DNA of 64,000 nt from Streptomyces davaonensis JCM 4913 (GCF_000349325.1 NC_020504.1:1302001-1366000); one strand, 5' to 3'; positions 1 to 8,788 are shown, numbered from the stretch's first letter. Made by a program: numbers and translations. Notes: generated from the letters alone by a model not told the origin.

Positions 1-1
1 G

Positions 2-325
2 GTACGGACGTACATGACGACCGAGGCCGCCGCGGAACTCTCGTCCCCGGACACCCCGGCCCCGGCCGCGTCCGACGAGCACGGCCGCTCCGACCAGACC
101 TTCCTGGTCGACGTCCTCATCCGCTCCGCGGGCCGGGAACGCCGCGCGGTGGCACGCGGCCAGGACATCTACGCGGTGACGGCGCCGCTGGCGGTGGAGG
201 CGGTGCGCCGCATCCTCGCGGGACAGACGACGGCGGTCGGCGCCGCGTCAGCGGGCGCGGCCTTCGACGCGGCTGACTTCCTGGCCGCTCTGTCGGCACA
301 CGTCTCGGTCGACCTCCCCCGCTAG
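2..325 (+). CDS. 3' end of a saccharopine dehydrogenase-like oxidoreductase (partial)
   Basis: Only the last ~107 codons are in the window, and the reading frame is open back to base 2, so the true start lies upstream. The ATG at 14 is probably internal. The visible part reads as the C-terminal region of NAD(P)-dependent saccharopine dehydrogenase-family proteins: a strand pair (QTFLVDVLIRSAGRERRAV), then RGQDIYAVTAPL, a helix with VRRILAGQT, and a final FDAADFLAAL helix. In actinobacteria such proteins are usually uncharacterised oxidoreductases. The Rossmann NADP-binding part is not visible, so the assignment rests on the tail alone and the substrate is unknown. The gene ends 17 bases before a convergent gene. 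Confidence 0.5.
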   Translation, partial: VRTYMTTEAAAELSSPDTPAPAASDEHGRSDQTFLVDVLIRSAGRERRAVARGQDIYAVTAPLAVEAVRRILAGQTTAVGAASAGAAFDAADFLAALSAHVSVDLPR

Positions 326-342
326 GCAGGAGCCACCCGGCC

Positions 343-807
343 TCACTCAGGGCTGAACGTCAGCACCTGTGACCAAGGGCTCCACCGGTATCCGGCGCCG
401 GAGTAGGTGACGCGCATGCGCGCGGCGACGCCCCATTCGGCGTTGTCACCCGGATATCTCTCCGACCACAGACGGCCATTCACGCGACGGCTCTGCGGGG
501 ACGCGTGGATGCTGCCGGACTGGGCGGGGAACCACCGCGTCCAGTCTCCGTTCTGCAAGGTGCGGTACTGGATCTGATAGCGGACGGAGACGGGACTCGC
601 GAAGTTTCCGTTCACGTATCCGTGCACATCCATGGTGACGATGTTGTTGCCGTCGAGGTCGTTGTCGATGCATGCGGCACCGCGCGCCTTGCCGATGCCT
701 TTCGGACTCCCGCACGCCGCGATGTCCGCGTGCGCCGCGGGTGCCGGCCCGGCCAGCGCGGCTCCGGCGAGTGAGACGACGACACCGATGTATCCGAGCT
801 TCTTCAA
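343..807 (-). CDS. small secreted protein of unknown function
   Basis: 154 residues from a TTG start at 807, preceded by GGGAG at good spacing. A Sec signal peptide is clear: MKKLGYIG, a hydrophobic core to about residue 20, then an APAAHA cleavage region. The mature protein (~125 residues) has two cysteines near its N-terminus (AACGSPKG and AACIDND), then a beta-rich part with regularly spaced aromatics (YQIQYRTLQNGDWTRWFP, YRWSPWSQVLTFSP), suggesting a small extracellular beta-sandwich. I do not recognise the family. It is convergent with the upstream oxidoreductase and looks like a single-gene unit. Confidence 0.7.
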   Translation of the reverse strand: MKKLGYIGVVVSLAGAALAGPAPAAHADIAACGSPKGIGKARGAACIDNDLDGNNIVTMDVHGYVNGNFASPVSVRYQIQYRTLQNGDWTRWFPAQSGSIHASPQSRRVNGRLWSERYPGDNAEWGVAARMRVTYSGAGYRWSPWSQVLTFSPE

Positions 808-904
808 AGCCCCGCTCCCATCGTTGAGGACCGGTCGACATGCCTACCCGGCCCTCACACGAAACGCCGCAGGTCGGGGCCGTTTCACACGATGGGGCGA
901 CCGC

Positions 905-1276
905 CTAGGGCCGGAACTCGTGCACGACCTCGATGGTGCCGACGATGTGGGCGTTGAACTCGTCGAGGTCCTCGGCGGGTACCCACAGCTCCAGGATCGT
1001 CCTGCCGCCCGCCTGCTGGACGGGGTAGCGGCTGAGGAAGTCGGTCTCGACCTCGAAGCGGGTCACGAAGCCGGCGCCGCTGTGCTTGACGTTCCAGTCG
1101 AGGGCGATCTTCACCGCGTACTCCTCGTTGAGGACCGGGTAGAAGATCGGCTGCTCGGGCAGTCGCGGGGGCCAGGCGCGCCACCCCAGCTCGCGGACCA
1201 GGGCCAGCTCCTCGGGTCCGGTGGGGCGCCAGAGGGTCGTCGTCGCGGGCGGGCGGCTGGTCATCGCGGTGCGCAT
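905..1276 (-). CDS. conserved protein of the type often labelled ADP-ribosylation/crystallin J1
   Basis: 123 residues. The Met at codon 5 (base 1264) is an equally good start. The sequence TTTLWRPTGPEELALV with PPRLPEQPIFYPVLNEEYA is typical of a small actinobacterial family that databases label ADP-ribosylation/crystallin J1, although it is far shorter than true crystallin J1/ADP-ribosylglycohydrolases and shows none of their metal-binding Asp motifs. The label should therefore not be read as an enzymatic function. A compact alpha/beta fold is likely. The gene is divergent from the MarR regulator starting at 1459 and the two share a ~180-base control region, so it may be a target of that regulator. 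Confidence 0.6.
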   Translation of the reverse strand: MRTAMTSRPPATTTLWRPTGPEELALVRELGWRAWPPRLPEQPIFYPVLNEEYAVKIALDWNVKHSGAGFVTRFEVETDFLSRYPVQQAGGRTILELWVPAEDLDEFNAHIVGTIEVVHEFRP

Positions 1277-1368
1277 TCCGTGCGGGGCGCCGGTCGTCGG
1301 TGTCGGCCGGTCGAGGATCTTGACGCTAGCGGGAGCGCGCGGGGCGGCGCCAGCGAGTATCGCCAGAT

Positions 1369-1405
1369 AATTGCAGACGGGCTATACTTGCGTACGACGA
1401 CAATT
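1369..1405. promoter_or_regulatory. shared control region with AATTG/CAATT inverted repeat
   Basis: The divergent intergenic region has an AT-rich island unlike its surroundings. AATTG at 1369-1373 and CAATT at 1401-1405 form an inverted pair 27 bases apart, with TATACT between them at 1383-1388. It probably holds one or both promoters and a binding site for the adjacent MarR-family protein, but the dyad is short and the assignment is tentative. Confidence 0.3.
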
Positions 1406-1458
1406 TCACCGATGACATATCCTGGGTGACAGTCACACCGGACGGAGGAGACGGCCCC

Positions 1459-1917
1459 ATGACCGCCACAGACCCCGCGCTCACCGCGCTCGCCCAGGGC
1501 TGGTGCGCCCTGTCCCTGCTGCACGGGCGGATCGAGGCCTACATCGAGCGCGCCCTCCAGTCCGGCCACGACCTCAGCGTGCGCGAGTACTCGCTGCTCG
1601 ATGTCCTCAGCCGCCAGCACAGCGGTGAGGGCGGCCACCTCCAGATGAAGCAGGTCGCCGACGCGGTCGTGCTCAGTCAGAGCGCCACCACCCGTCTGGT
1701 GACCCGCCTGGAGGACCGGGGCCTGCTCTCCCGCTACCTCTGCCCCACCGACCGCCGCGGCATCTACACCGACGTCACCGAGGCAGGGCTGAAGCTCCTC
1801 GAAGAGGCCCGCCCCACCAACGAGTCCGCCCTCCGTGAGGCCCTCGACGAGGCGGCGCAGAACCCCGAACTGGCGCCCCTGGTCCGGGCCGTGGAGACCC
1901 TCCGCGTCCCCGTCTGA
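1459..1917 (+). CDS. MarR-family transcriptional regulator
   Basis: 152 residues from the ATG at 1459, chosen because GGAGGAG lies 8-10 bases upstream; an in-frame ATG at 1426 lacks such a site. The MarR fold is easy to follow: N-terminal dimerisation helix (LAQGWCALSLLHGRIEAYIERAL), DNA-recognition part (LSVREYSLLDVLS, MKQVADAVVLSQSATTRLVTRLEDRGLLSR), beta-wing with the conserved DRRG (CPTDRRGIYTDVTEAG), and a C-terminal dimer helix. It probably represses itself and the divergent gene at 905-1276. The ligand cannot be told from sequence. Confidence 0.9.
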   Translation: MTATDPALTALAQGWCALSLLHGRIEAYIERALQSGHDLSVREYSLLDVLSRQHSGEGGHLQMKQVADAVVLSQSATTRLVTRLEDRGLLSRYLCPTDRRGIYTDVTEAGLKLLEEARPTNESALREALDEAAQNPELAPLVRAVETLRVPV

Positions 1918-1926
1918 GCGACCGCG

Positions 1927-2796
1927 TCAGCCCGCCGGAGTCGATCGCGCCGCCGCCAGTGCCTGTTCCGCGTAGCCCCGGCCGAAGAGGACCGCGTGCA
2001 CCAGGAGCGGGAAGAGCTGGTGCAGCGGGATGCGGGACGACCAACCCTCGCTGAGCGGGACCGTCTGCTGGTACGCCGCCAGCAGACGGTCCAGATGGGG
2101 CAGGCCGAAGAGGTGGAGCATGGCGAGGTCGGTCTCACGGTGACCGCCGTGCGCGGCCGGGTCGATCAGCCAGGCATGACCGTCGGCCGCCCACAGCACA
2201 TTGCCGTTCCACAGATCGCCATGCAGCCGGGCCGGCGCTTCGGGCGCCCCCGCCAGTTCGGGCAGCCGGGCGCAGACGCGCTCGAAGACCACGGCCTCGG
2301 CCATGCTCAACGTGCCGCCGTCGACTGCCCCACGCACATACGGCAGCACCCGGTGCTCCGCGTACCAGCGAGGCCAGTCGGCGCCGTCCACATTCCGCAT
2401 CGGCGCGAGTCCGATGTACGCGTCCCGTGGACCGTCGGGCGGCGGCGCGCCGAACGAGGGGGCGCCCGTGGCATGCAGCGCGGCCAGACCACGGCCGAGC
2501 CGCTCGGCGGCCTCGGGACTCGGGCGTCCGGCCGGAACCCGGTCGGTCACCAGCCACTCCTCATCATGCCCGTGAACGGCGGGCACCCGAACCGTGCCCG
2601 CCGCCCCCAGCCACGTCAGCCCCGCCGCCTCGGCCCGAGTCGCCCCGGGACCGCCGTCACCGCGCTTGACCATGACCACCCTGCCGCCGTCGAGGGTGAC
2701 TTCGGCAAGCGTGCCGGACAGCCGCTGCACACCGACCACCGAACTGCCGGTGAACCGGGCCGCGGCGGCTGCCGCTCCCTGAGCTGAATCCCTCAT
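1927..2796 (-). CDS. fructosamine kinase family protein
   Basis: 289 residues, normal for the family. The kinase-like fold shows VVMVKRGDG (nucleotide-binding lysine strand), a conserved Glu in EAAGLTWL, the catalytic-loop motif HGDLWNGNVLW near residue 195, and the metal-binding IDPAAHGGHRETDLAML segment. These match fructosamine-3-kinase/ketosamine-3-kinase proteins (relatives of aminoglycoside phosphotransferases), which phosphorylate ketosamines on glycated protein or small amines and so start deglycation. Bacterial substrates are rarely known. It ends convergently, 9 bases from the MarR gene. Confidence 0.85.
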   Translation of the reverse strand: MRDSAQGAAAAAARFTGSSVVGVQRLSGTLAEVTLDGGRVVMVKRGDGGPGATRAEAAGLTWLGAAGTVRVPAVHGHDEEWLVTDRVPAGRPSPEAAERLGRGLAALHATGAPSFGAPPPDGPRDAYIGLAPMRNVDGADWPRWYAEHRVLPYVRGAVDGGTLSMAEAVVFERVCARLPELAGAPEAPARLHGDLWNGNVLWAADGHAWLIDPAAHGGHRETDLAMLHLFGLPHLDRLLAAYQQTVPLSEGWSSRIPLHQLFPLLVHAVLFGRGYAEQALAAARSTPAG

Positions 2797-2855
2797 GACG
2801 GCAGCGTAGGGCCGCGCCCCGGCACGAATCGCCGTACACGGTCCCCCGCCTGCGA

Positions 2856-4595
2856 CTACCCGTTCGCCTTGACGCCGGTGGCGTCGCCGCCTCCAGGCCC
2901 GCCCGCCTCGATGGCGGTGTAGCGCCGCCGTCGAAGGTCTTCGCGTTCGGCGTCCGGGATCGTCATCGACTCGGCGAGCACGGCGGCAAGCGCGTCCACG
3001 TGAGTGTTGTCGATGTCAGCGTGGAAGAGCCAACGGGTGTTCTCGTCGCGCGTGATGAGGTCGATCGCCAAGCGCCCGCCCCTCTCCGGTGAGGTGGCTG
3101 CTCGGACGTATCGGACCCGGTCGATCGGGATGTCCTGACGGATCTCACCTTGATCGAGGAACGCGTTCGTCTTGGCCGTGACAATGCGGCGATCCGTCAC
3201 GGCGACCAGTGTCTTTGCCGCGACCTTGTCCCTCGCTGCCGCCAGCTTGTCCTTCGCTCCGCTGAAGATCGCAGAGATGGGACCGAGTGCGTCGAACTGA
3301 TCAGGGAAGGCGAGGACACGTAGGGTCTCACCGTCCTCGAGGAACCATCGCAGGATGCGAAGGTACGGCTCGACATCCAGTGATTCGGGTGCGCAGACGA
3401 CGCCCGGCGCCTGGAGCGCAGGGGGCGGCGGACGGAGAGCATCGGCAAGGGGCTCGATCGCCTCAAGAAGTCGCGCGGAGGTCTGGCGGGCCGCATGCGC
3501 GTCCCTCCGCTTCCCCGGCAGTGACAGTGCGTCGCGTCCGGGGAGTTCGGCGATGATGCGCAGCTCCCGCGCCAGCGAGTCGACGAGGCTCGTCGTCTCG
3601 GCCAGAGCGGCGTCGAGCTCCGTGCGGGTGTCGCGCGCGATGACGTCGACGAGACGCGCCTCGCCGGGGTCCTCGGGTCCAGCGGCTCTCGCCCGCGCGG
3701 CGTGGAGCGCCTGATATCCGGTCCATGCCTTGACGGACGACAGGAGGGCGTTCGCGTCGAAGACGACGGCATCGGCGTTCGTCTCGAGGTACTCACGGCG
3801 GTGACGTGCGTCGGGCCGATCGATCTGCCCGACGTGGCCGCGGACGTTGCGCCGGTACAGGTCGAGTTGCTTCCTCAGCGACGCTTCATTGCCCGCGACG
3901 CTGTTCCACAAGGACGTGGTGACCGATCCGACCTCTCGCGCCTGGTCGACTGCGCGATCGACGGTGGCAACGAGCCCCGTCAGCTCGGCCCACTGCCCGT
4001 GGCGGATCGTCGTGAGTACCTGGCTTGTCAGGGCGATGTTGGTCCTGACAAGGCCCGTTATCTCACTCAGCTGCATCTGAAGGGCGACCATGGCCAGCGC
4101 GGGCCCGATCGCGGCCACGGTCTGCGCCGCGCCCACCGCGGACGCCGGGATGAGGCGGGCCTGGTGGACTATCTTGCCGTTGAGGAACACGGCTCCGAGG
4201 TTCGCGCCGTCCTTGATGGCGAGCGTTCCGCCGGCGTTGAGTACGGCCTGTGTCGCGCTGCTGAACCTGTAGAGCCCCTGCGCGCCGGCGAACGCGCTTC
4301 CGAGGTTGCCGGCCACGGTCGCTGTGTTCCCGGTCGAAGCGAGGACCGTGGAGATCTGCCGGCGGTCGGCACTCGGTACGAGCCCGAAGTCGATCAGATC
4401 GGGCTTGAGTTCCGCCGGGACCTCACCGAAGACGACAGCAACCCCTGGAAGCACCTCCGCCAGGATCGTCGTTGCCGTCGTGAAGTCGATGTCCGAGTCG
4501 GGAATCGGATCGTCCGCAACAGCTGAGTCGGCGGTATTGCTCTGGCCGTTCTCCTCAGGCTCGACGGTCTCCATCGAGTCCGAAGGGTCCTGCAT
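2856..4595 (-). CDS. large protein with helical N-terminal body and C-terminal PH-like module, function unknown
   Basis: 579 residues, with an excellent ribosome site (GAGGAGATCGC) before the ATG at 4595. Residues 1-40 are acidic and probably unstructured. Residues ~60-200 are rich in small residues (NLGSAFAGAQGLYRF, ASAVGAAQTVAAIGPALAMVALQMQL), resembling glycine/alanine-rich helical segments seen in tape-measure or membrane-active proteins. Residues ~200-390 are mainly helical with coiled-coil character. Residues ~440-545 (KTLVAVTDRRIVTAKT, IPIDRVRYVRAATSPERGGRL, RWLFHADID) look like a bacterial PH domain. Base use is less GC-biased at third positions than in flanking genes, hinting at separate acquisition. 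No catalytic motif is seen. Confidence 0.6.
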   Translation of the reverse strand: MQDPSDSMETVEPEENGQSNTADSAVADDPIPDSDIDFTTATTILAEVLPGVAVVFGEVPAELKPDLIDFGLVPSADRRQISTVLASTGNTATVAGNLGSAFAGAQGLYRFSSATQAVLNAGGTLAIKDGANLGAVFLNGKIVHQARLIPASAVGAAQTVAAIGPALAMVALQMQLSEITGLVRTNIALTSQVLTTIRHGQWAELTGLVATVDRAVDQAREVGSVTTSLWNSVAGNEASLRKQLDLYRRNVRGHVGQIDRPDARHRREYLETNADAVVFDANALLSSVKAWTGYQALHAARARAAGPEDPGEARLVDVIARDTRTELDAALAETTSLVDSLARELRIIAELPGRDALSLPGKRRDAHAARQTSARLLEAIEPLADALRPPPPALQAPGVVCAPESLDVEPYLRILRWFLEDGETLRVLAFPDQFDALGPISAIFSGAKDKLAAARDKVAAKTLVAVTDRRIVTAKTNAFLDQGEIRQDIPIDRVRYVRAATSPERGGRLAIDLITRDENTRWLFHADIDNTHVDALAAVLAESMTIPDAEREDLRRRRYTAIEAGGPGGGDATGVKANG

Positions 4596-4690
4596 GCGAT
4601 CTCCTCACCGCGGGGTGCGCAACGGCCAGTCTTCGTCGGCGTTCACTGCCGAATTCTAGGGCTCGACGCGTTGCCGCGCAGGCAGCCGTA

Positions 4691-4718
4691 TGCGCCGGCC
4701 GGATACCGGCCGGACGCA
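4691..4718. terminator. hairpin terminator-like element after the protease gene
   Basis: Near-perfect hairpin: TGCG plus CCGGCCGG, loop ATA, then CCGGCCGG, one bulged A and CGCA. It lies just downstream of the leftward protease gene and before the next leftward gene. There is no U-run, which is usual for Streptomyces terminators. Confidence 0.6.
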
Positions 4719-4764
4719 CACTCTTGAATCCGTCTTCTGCCTGGCGATTCAGCTCAGAGCAGCA

Positions 4765-5628
4765 CTACGGCAGCTTCACGAACGGCGAGAGGAACGCCCG
4801 GGCGCCCGGGGTGTCCAGGCGGTACGTGACATTCGTGGCGTAGCACGGAGTGTCGCCGGTGATCGTGGTGGCCGCCAGGATCCTCTTTCCGCCCAGGGTC
4901 ACGAAGTTGGGGCCGCCCGAATCGCCGTAGCAGGCACCGCCGTTGCCCTGGGGTGCGGTCATGGCGAGGCGGACCCAGGACTTGTTGAGGGCGTCGAAGG
5001 TGACGGGCGCCTTCATCCGGACGCCGCCACCCGGGTGGGTCTGGCCGCCCGGACCGCGCACGGCCTCCTGGGTGCCGTAACCGGCGACCGTCCAGTCGGC
5101 GGAGTTCAGGTCCTGCGTGCCGAGTTGGTTCGCGGTGGGCAGGGTGGCGGGGGTGAAGCTCCAGCGGGACGCCACCTTGGCCGCGGGCAGTTCGACCACG
5201 GAGATGTCGTGGGTGTCGGAGGCGGGGCCCGGGTAGTCGGGGTGGCTGTGGGCGGTGCCCTCGACGGCGACGGCGTTCGCCTGCGCGGCCGGATCGCCCG
5301 GGTACTTCGCGGCGGCTGCGTCGAGTGCGGACTGCACGTCCTGGTCCAGGGAGACGTAGAAGCGCACGTTGTCCGGCCAGTCGGTGGTGCAGTGCGCGGC
5401 GGTCAGGAAGGTGTCCGCGTCGATCATGGTTCCGGAGCAGACCCAGTCGACCCGGTCCGGGGTGGCTGGGTCGTTGTCGTTGTCCCAGGTCGCGACGAGC
5501 GCGCCGACCTCGGTGCGTTCGGGCGCTGGCGTCGCGTTGTAGGAGTTGATGGCCGAGGACGGCAGTGCCGTGGTGAGCACGGCCGCACAGGCCGCCGCGG
5601 TGACGGCGGTGGCACGGATCGCTGACAA
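4765..5628 (-). CDS. secreted trypsin-like serine protease
   Basis: 287 residues from a TTG start (AAGGGG upstream). A signal peptide runs to about ALPSSA (residue 26). The chymotrypsin-fold triad is complete: His79 in TAAHC, Asp141 in HDISVV and Ser237 in GDSGGP. Paired cysteines (C64/C80 and C233/C262) fit the usual disulphides. A ~25-residue insertion after the His strand carries acidic and alanine-rich sequence. The protein is expected to be exported by Sec and to act outside the cell, as with other S1 proteases of streptomycetes. It stands alone, with a terminator-like hairpin behind it. Confidence 0.9.
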   Translation of the reverse strand: MSAIRATAVTAAACAAVLTTALPSSAINSYNATPAPERTEVGALVATWDNDNDPATPDRVDWVCSGTMIDADTFLTAAHCTTDWPDNVRFYVSLDQDVQSALDAAAAKYPGDPAAQANAVAVEGTAHSHPDYPGPASDTHDISVVELPAAKVASRWSFTPATLPTANQLGTQDLNSADWTVAGYGTQEAVRGPGGQTHPGGGVRMKAPVTFDALNKSWVRLAMTAPQGNGGACYGDSGGPNFVTLGGKRILAATTITGDTPCYATNVTYRLDTPGARAFLSPFVKLP

Positions 5629-5818
5629 AAGAACTACCCCTTCTGCATGGTGGGCTCGGGTGTTCTCCTGTGGGAGGTGCGGCCAAGTGAAACGCCTGGG
5701 TGGGGTGGTGGCAAGAGGGGCGCGGTCATCGGACCGCGGGGACCCGTGCCCTGGTGACCAGGCGGGCGAGCAGACGGGCGCGGCCCGCGGCGACGGGGCC
5801 GAGGACGGCGAGGACTAG

Positions 5819-6792
5819 ACGAGTAGTTCCGATGTGGCTTAGTGGTCGTAAGCGATCAGTGACCTGGTGATGGGTGCGCCGATGGTCCGGTTGTGCCAGA
5901 TCGCGCAGGTCATGGCGAGGATCCGCTGAGCCACGCGGACGCCGACGCCTTCGATGGTCCGGCCGCCGTGCTGTTCCAGGTCGAGTTGGCCCTTGAGGGT
6001 GTCGTTGACCGACTCGATCAGCTGACGGACCGTCTTGAGCAGGGGCTCCGCCGGGTGTGGGATGCCGCGGTTGCGGTAGGAGGGCCGCAGCAGACTGATG
6101 CCGCGGGCGGCGAGGAAGCGGTCGAGTTCGGCGGCGATGTAGCCCTTGTCCGCCAGGATCAGCAGGCCCGGCCGGGCGGCGGCCAGATGTGGTTCGTTGT
6201 CGATCAGGTCGGCCAGCACCTGCCGGTCGTCGATCTTGGGGTCGGCCAGGGCCCAGGTGACGGGCAGGCCGGCCGGGGTGCACACCAGGTGTAGTTTCAG
6301 GCCCCAGTAGAAGCGTGAGTGGGAGCGGCAATAGCCGTAGTTGGCCCAGCCGGCCAGGTCGGAGCGTTTGACGGTCTCACGCGAGCGGGCGCACTCGACG
6401 GGCGTCGAGTCCACGATCCACACATCGTCCAGCCACAGGTCACAGTCGGTGGCGAGGGAACGGATGGCCCGCTTGACCAGGCCCAGCGCGGCCCGCAGGC
6501 GCTTGTTGTAGGCCGGCCGCTGCGGCAGATACGGGAACATCCCGTGCAGGTGGGCGTGGGCGAAACGCAGCCAGCGGGCCTCGCAGTGGAAGCCCAGTAC
6601 GGCCTGTGCCACCGCCAGGGTCACCAGCTCGGCATCAGACAGCCGCGGCGGACGCCCACGCCACCGCGGGGTCTTCAAACGGTCATCGACATGCACGTAC
6701 AGTGCCGTCAAGAGGGTGTCTAAATCGGTCGTCACAACCCGATGTTGGACACCCTCCCTGCGTCCGTGAACCCCGCAATCGGAACTACTCGT
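5819..6792 (-). mobile_element. IS982-type insertion sequence, complete, 974 bp
   Basis: The ends are perfect 15-base inverted repeats (5819-5833 and 6778-6792, outer sequence ACGAGTAGTTCCGAT). The element is flanked by a 4-base direct repeat CTAG at 5815-5818 and 6793-6796. Because CTAG is itself palindromic it could be counted as part of the repeats, but in-frame restoration of the interrupted gene on removing one copy supports target duplication. The single gene inside encodes an intact transposase, so the element may still be mobile. Confidence 0.9.
5839..6735 (-). CDS. IS982-family transposase
   Basis: 298 residues, full length. The N-terminal motif DTLLTALYVHVDD, then RLSDAELVTLAVAQAVLGF and FPYLPQRPAYNKRLRAAL, is characteristic of actinobacterial IS982-type transposases. 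The DDE catalytic triad can be placed at Asp109 (VDSTPVE), Asp196 (LADKGY) and Glu241 (IESVNDTLK). It cuts and joins the element's terminal repeats. There is no frameshift or premature stop. Confidence 0.9.
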   Translation of the reverse strand: MTTDLDTLLTALYVHVDDRLKTPRWRGRPPRLSDAELVTLAVAQAVLGFHCEARWLRFAHAHLHGMFPYLPQRPAYNKRLRAALGLVKRAIRSLATDCDLWLDDVWIVDSTPVECARSRETVKRSDLAGWANYGYCRSHSRFYWGLKLHLVCTPAGLPVTWALADPKIDDRQVLADLIDNEPHLAAARPGLLILADKGYIAAELDRFLAARGISLLRPSYRNRGIPHPAEPLLKTVRQLIESVNDTLKGQLDLEQHGGRTIEGVGVRVAQRILAMTCAIWHNRTIGAPITRSLIAYDH

Positions 6793-7029
6793 CTAGTACG
6801 TACCCGGCGATGAACGGGGCGAACTCGCCGCGGGCGAGGAGGGTCGTGGCGATGTCGGCGGCAGGTCCGGGGCCGTAGCCGTACAGCCGGGCCACCCACA
6901 AGCCCGCGATCAGTTCGTCGTCGCGCACCTGGATCGCGCGCCCGACCAGCCGGGTACCGTAGCGGGCCACGGCGGCCGGCGCCAGGAGGAACCCGAAGGC
7001 CGGCCGCAACCATCGGGGCCGACCCCCAT

Positions 7030-8703
7030 CTAGGCCGAGCAGCACTCCCCCGTGCCGGCGCTCGTGTCGAGGCGGCAGAAGCAGGACGACTCGATCGGTA
7101 CGTCCGCCAACGCGGCGGCGACGCGGAGCTGTTGGGCGATGATGCCTGCCTCGCTCTCCTTGCCCTGGCGCATCAGGCACTCGTGGAATCCGTGCAGAGC
7201 CCACACGTTGCCGGGGTGCTGGCAGGCCCGGGGCAGGGTGCCGTCCAGACCGAGGTCGGCCCGGTAGACCGCCTCCGCCTCCGCGATGCGGCCCTGTTCC
7301 AGGAGGAGGGCTCCGTAGGCGTGGCGGGTGGGCTGCATCCACCCCCAGGGCTCGTCGTAGGGGAGGTTGTCGTCGAGGTCGATGGAGCGTTCCAGCGCGG
7401 CGAAGGCGGTCTCGAACCGGCCCTTGCGGTACTCCAGTTCACCCTCCAGCATCGCGGCGGCGATGGCGAGGATGTCGGCGCAGGTGTTGTTGAAGAGCAT
7501 GCGGGTCTCGGGGACTTGGGCCGCCGCCTCCTGGAACAGGCGTTGTTCGGCCTCGGCCTCGGGGACGCGGCCGGTGGCGGAGAGGGCGACGCCACGGGCG
7601 TAGTGGATCATCGCGGTGGTCATGCTGTACAGGCCGGGGTCGGCGGGCAGAGGCAGTTGGAGGATCTCGGACCAGCGGCCGAAGCGGATCAGGACATGGA
7701 CCCGCATGGCGAGGAACGCCTCCAGCCAGTCGGCCATGGGCGGGCTCTGCACCCGCAGCAGCTCCTCCGGTACGGCGGCCTCCAGTTGGTCGGCGGTCTC
7801 CAGTGCGACCTGGGACTGGCCGAGGAACATCGCGCCGTAGATCCGGAAGTGGTAATTGTGCGCGCGGTACAGGCTGTAGAAGTTCATCGCGCCGGAGCGC
7901 TTGCGGACCTGCTCGTCGGCGAGGATCGCGACGGTGTTGTCGGAGACCACCCGCCGGTAATCGCCGCAGAGCACCTCCAGATGCGAGGGCATGTGGTGCA
8001 GGTGTCCGGCGGCGGGCACGAGTCCGCGCAGCCGGTCGGCCGCGTTGAGGGCCACCTCAGGGGTCGGGGACATCTCCATCAGGTGGATGTACAGGTGCAG
8101 GACGCCGGGGTGCAGACGTCCGCCGGGCGCGTCGACGACCCGCTCCAGGACCTCCCTGGCCTCGACGGTCCGGGCGCCTTCGGCGGGCTGCCCGGTGCGC
8201 AGGTCCCACAGCTGCCAAGGAGTGAGGTTCATCAGCGCGTCGGCGTAGAGCGTCGCGATGTCCGGGTCGTCCGGGGCGAGTTGGTGGACGGCCCGCATGG
8301 CGTCTGCGTAGGGCGCGTTCCACACCGAGCAGTCCTCGACGGCCTTCGCCTGCGGATAGCGGGCGCGCAGGGCGCCGATCAGGGCCTGCTCGACCGGGGT
8401 GGAGCCGACGGCCTTGGCGTGGGCCGCCTCCACGGCGTCATGGGTGCGTTCGACGGTCCGCGCCAGGTCCCGCTCGTCGAAGAACTCCCAGGGCTTGTTG
8501 TAGTTCGGTCCGAGGGCGTAGGCGATGCCCCAGTGCGCCATGGCGCAGTCGGGGTCGGCCGCGGCGGCCTTCTGGAAGCACTCGACGGCCTCCTCGTGGT
8601 GGAAGGCGTACGTCCAGGTCAGTCCCCGGTCGAACCAGAGCTGTGCTTCCGGGGATGCGGTGGTGACGGTGCGGCCGTGCGGGCCGAGGTCGTAGTACTC
8701 CAC
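7030..8703 (-). CDS. TPR-repeat protein
   Basis: 557 residues from a GTG start with AGGAG upstream. The N-terminus (WFDRGLTWTYAFHHEEAVECFQKAAAADPDCAMAHWG) is a clear tetratricopeptide repeat pair, and more repeats lie at ~330-400 and ~440-520. The central section has repeated histidines (HLYIHLMEM, GHLHHMPSHLEV) found in a conserved family of soluble bacterial TPR proteins of unknown role. The C-terminus has several cysteines (SSCFCR, GECCSA). There is no signal peptide, so it is probably a cytosolic scaffold. The stop is followed closely by the gene broken by the IS, so both may once have shared a transcript. Confidence 0.75.
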   Translation of the reverse strand: MEYYDLGPHGRTVTTASPEAQLWFDRGLTWTYAFHHEEAVECFQKAAAADPDCAMAHWGIAYALGPNYNKPWEFFDERDLARTVERTHDAVEAAHAKAVGSTPVEQALIGALRARYPQAKAVEDCSVWNAPYADAMRAVHQLAPDDPDIATLYADALMNLTPWQLWDLRTGQPAEGARTVEAREVLERVVDAPGGRLHPGVLHLYIHLMEMSPTPEVALNAADRLRGLVPAAGHLHHMPSHLEVLCGDYRRVVSDNTVAILADEQVRKRSGAMNFYSLYRAHNYHFRIYGAMFLGQSQVALETADQLEAAVPEELLRVQSPPMADWLEAFLAMRVHVLIRFGRWSEILQLPLPADPGLYSMTTAMIHYARGVALSATGRVPEAEAEQRLFQEAAAQVPETRMLFNNTCADILAIAAAMLEGELEYRKGRFETAFAALERSIDLDDNLPYDEPWGWMQPTRHAYGALLLEQGRIAEAEAVYRADLGLDGTLPRACQHPGNVWALHGFHECLMRQGKESEAGIIAQQLRVAAALADVPIESSCFCRLDTSAGTGECCSA

Positions 8704-8788
8704 GTGTGTCTCCTGACGGTGCCGCCGACTCGGAGATCGGTATTCTTCCGGAGCCCGCCTGGTCTGCCCCGGCTCTCACGATTTTGTC

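Larger units (their letters stand above)
5726..7009 (-). pseudogene. small membrane-protein gene split by an IS982 element
   Basis: The leftward frame upstream of the insertion (bases 7009 to 6793, possible TTG start at 7009) encodes a hydrophobic peptide ending ARGEFAPFIAGYVL. The frame beyond the element (5818 to 5726) encodes VLAVLGPVAAGRARLLARL and a stop. Removing the element plus one CTAG copy (978 bases, 326 codons) joins the two in frame as IAGYVLVLAVLGPV, which shows where the gene was broken. The RGEF and YVLVLAVLGP segments recall the last membrane helices of CPA2-type cation/proton antiporters, so this may have been only a remnant even before the insertion. That identity is tentative; the interruption itself is seen directly. 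Confidence 0.65.
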
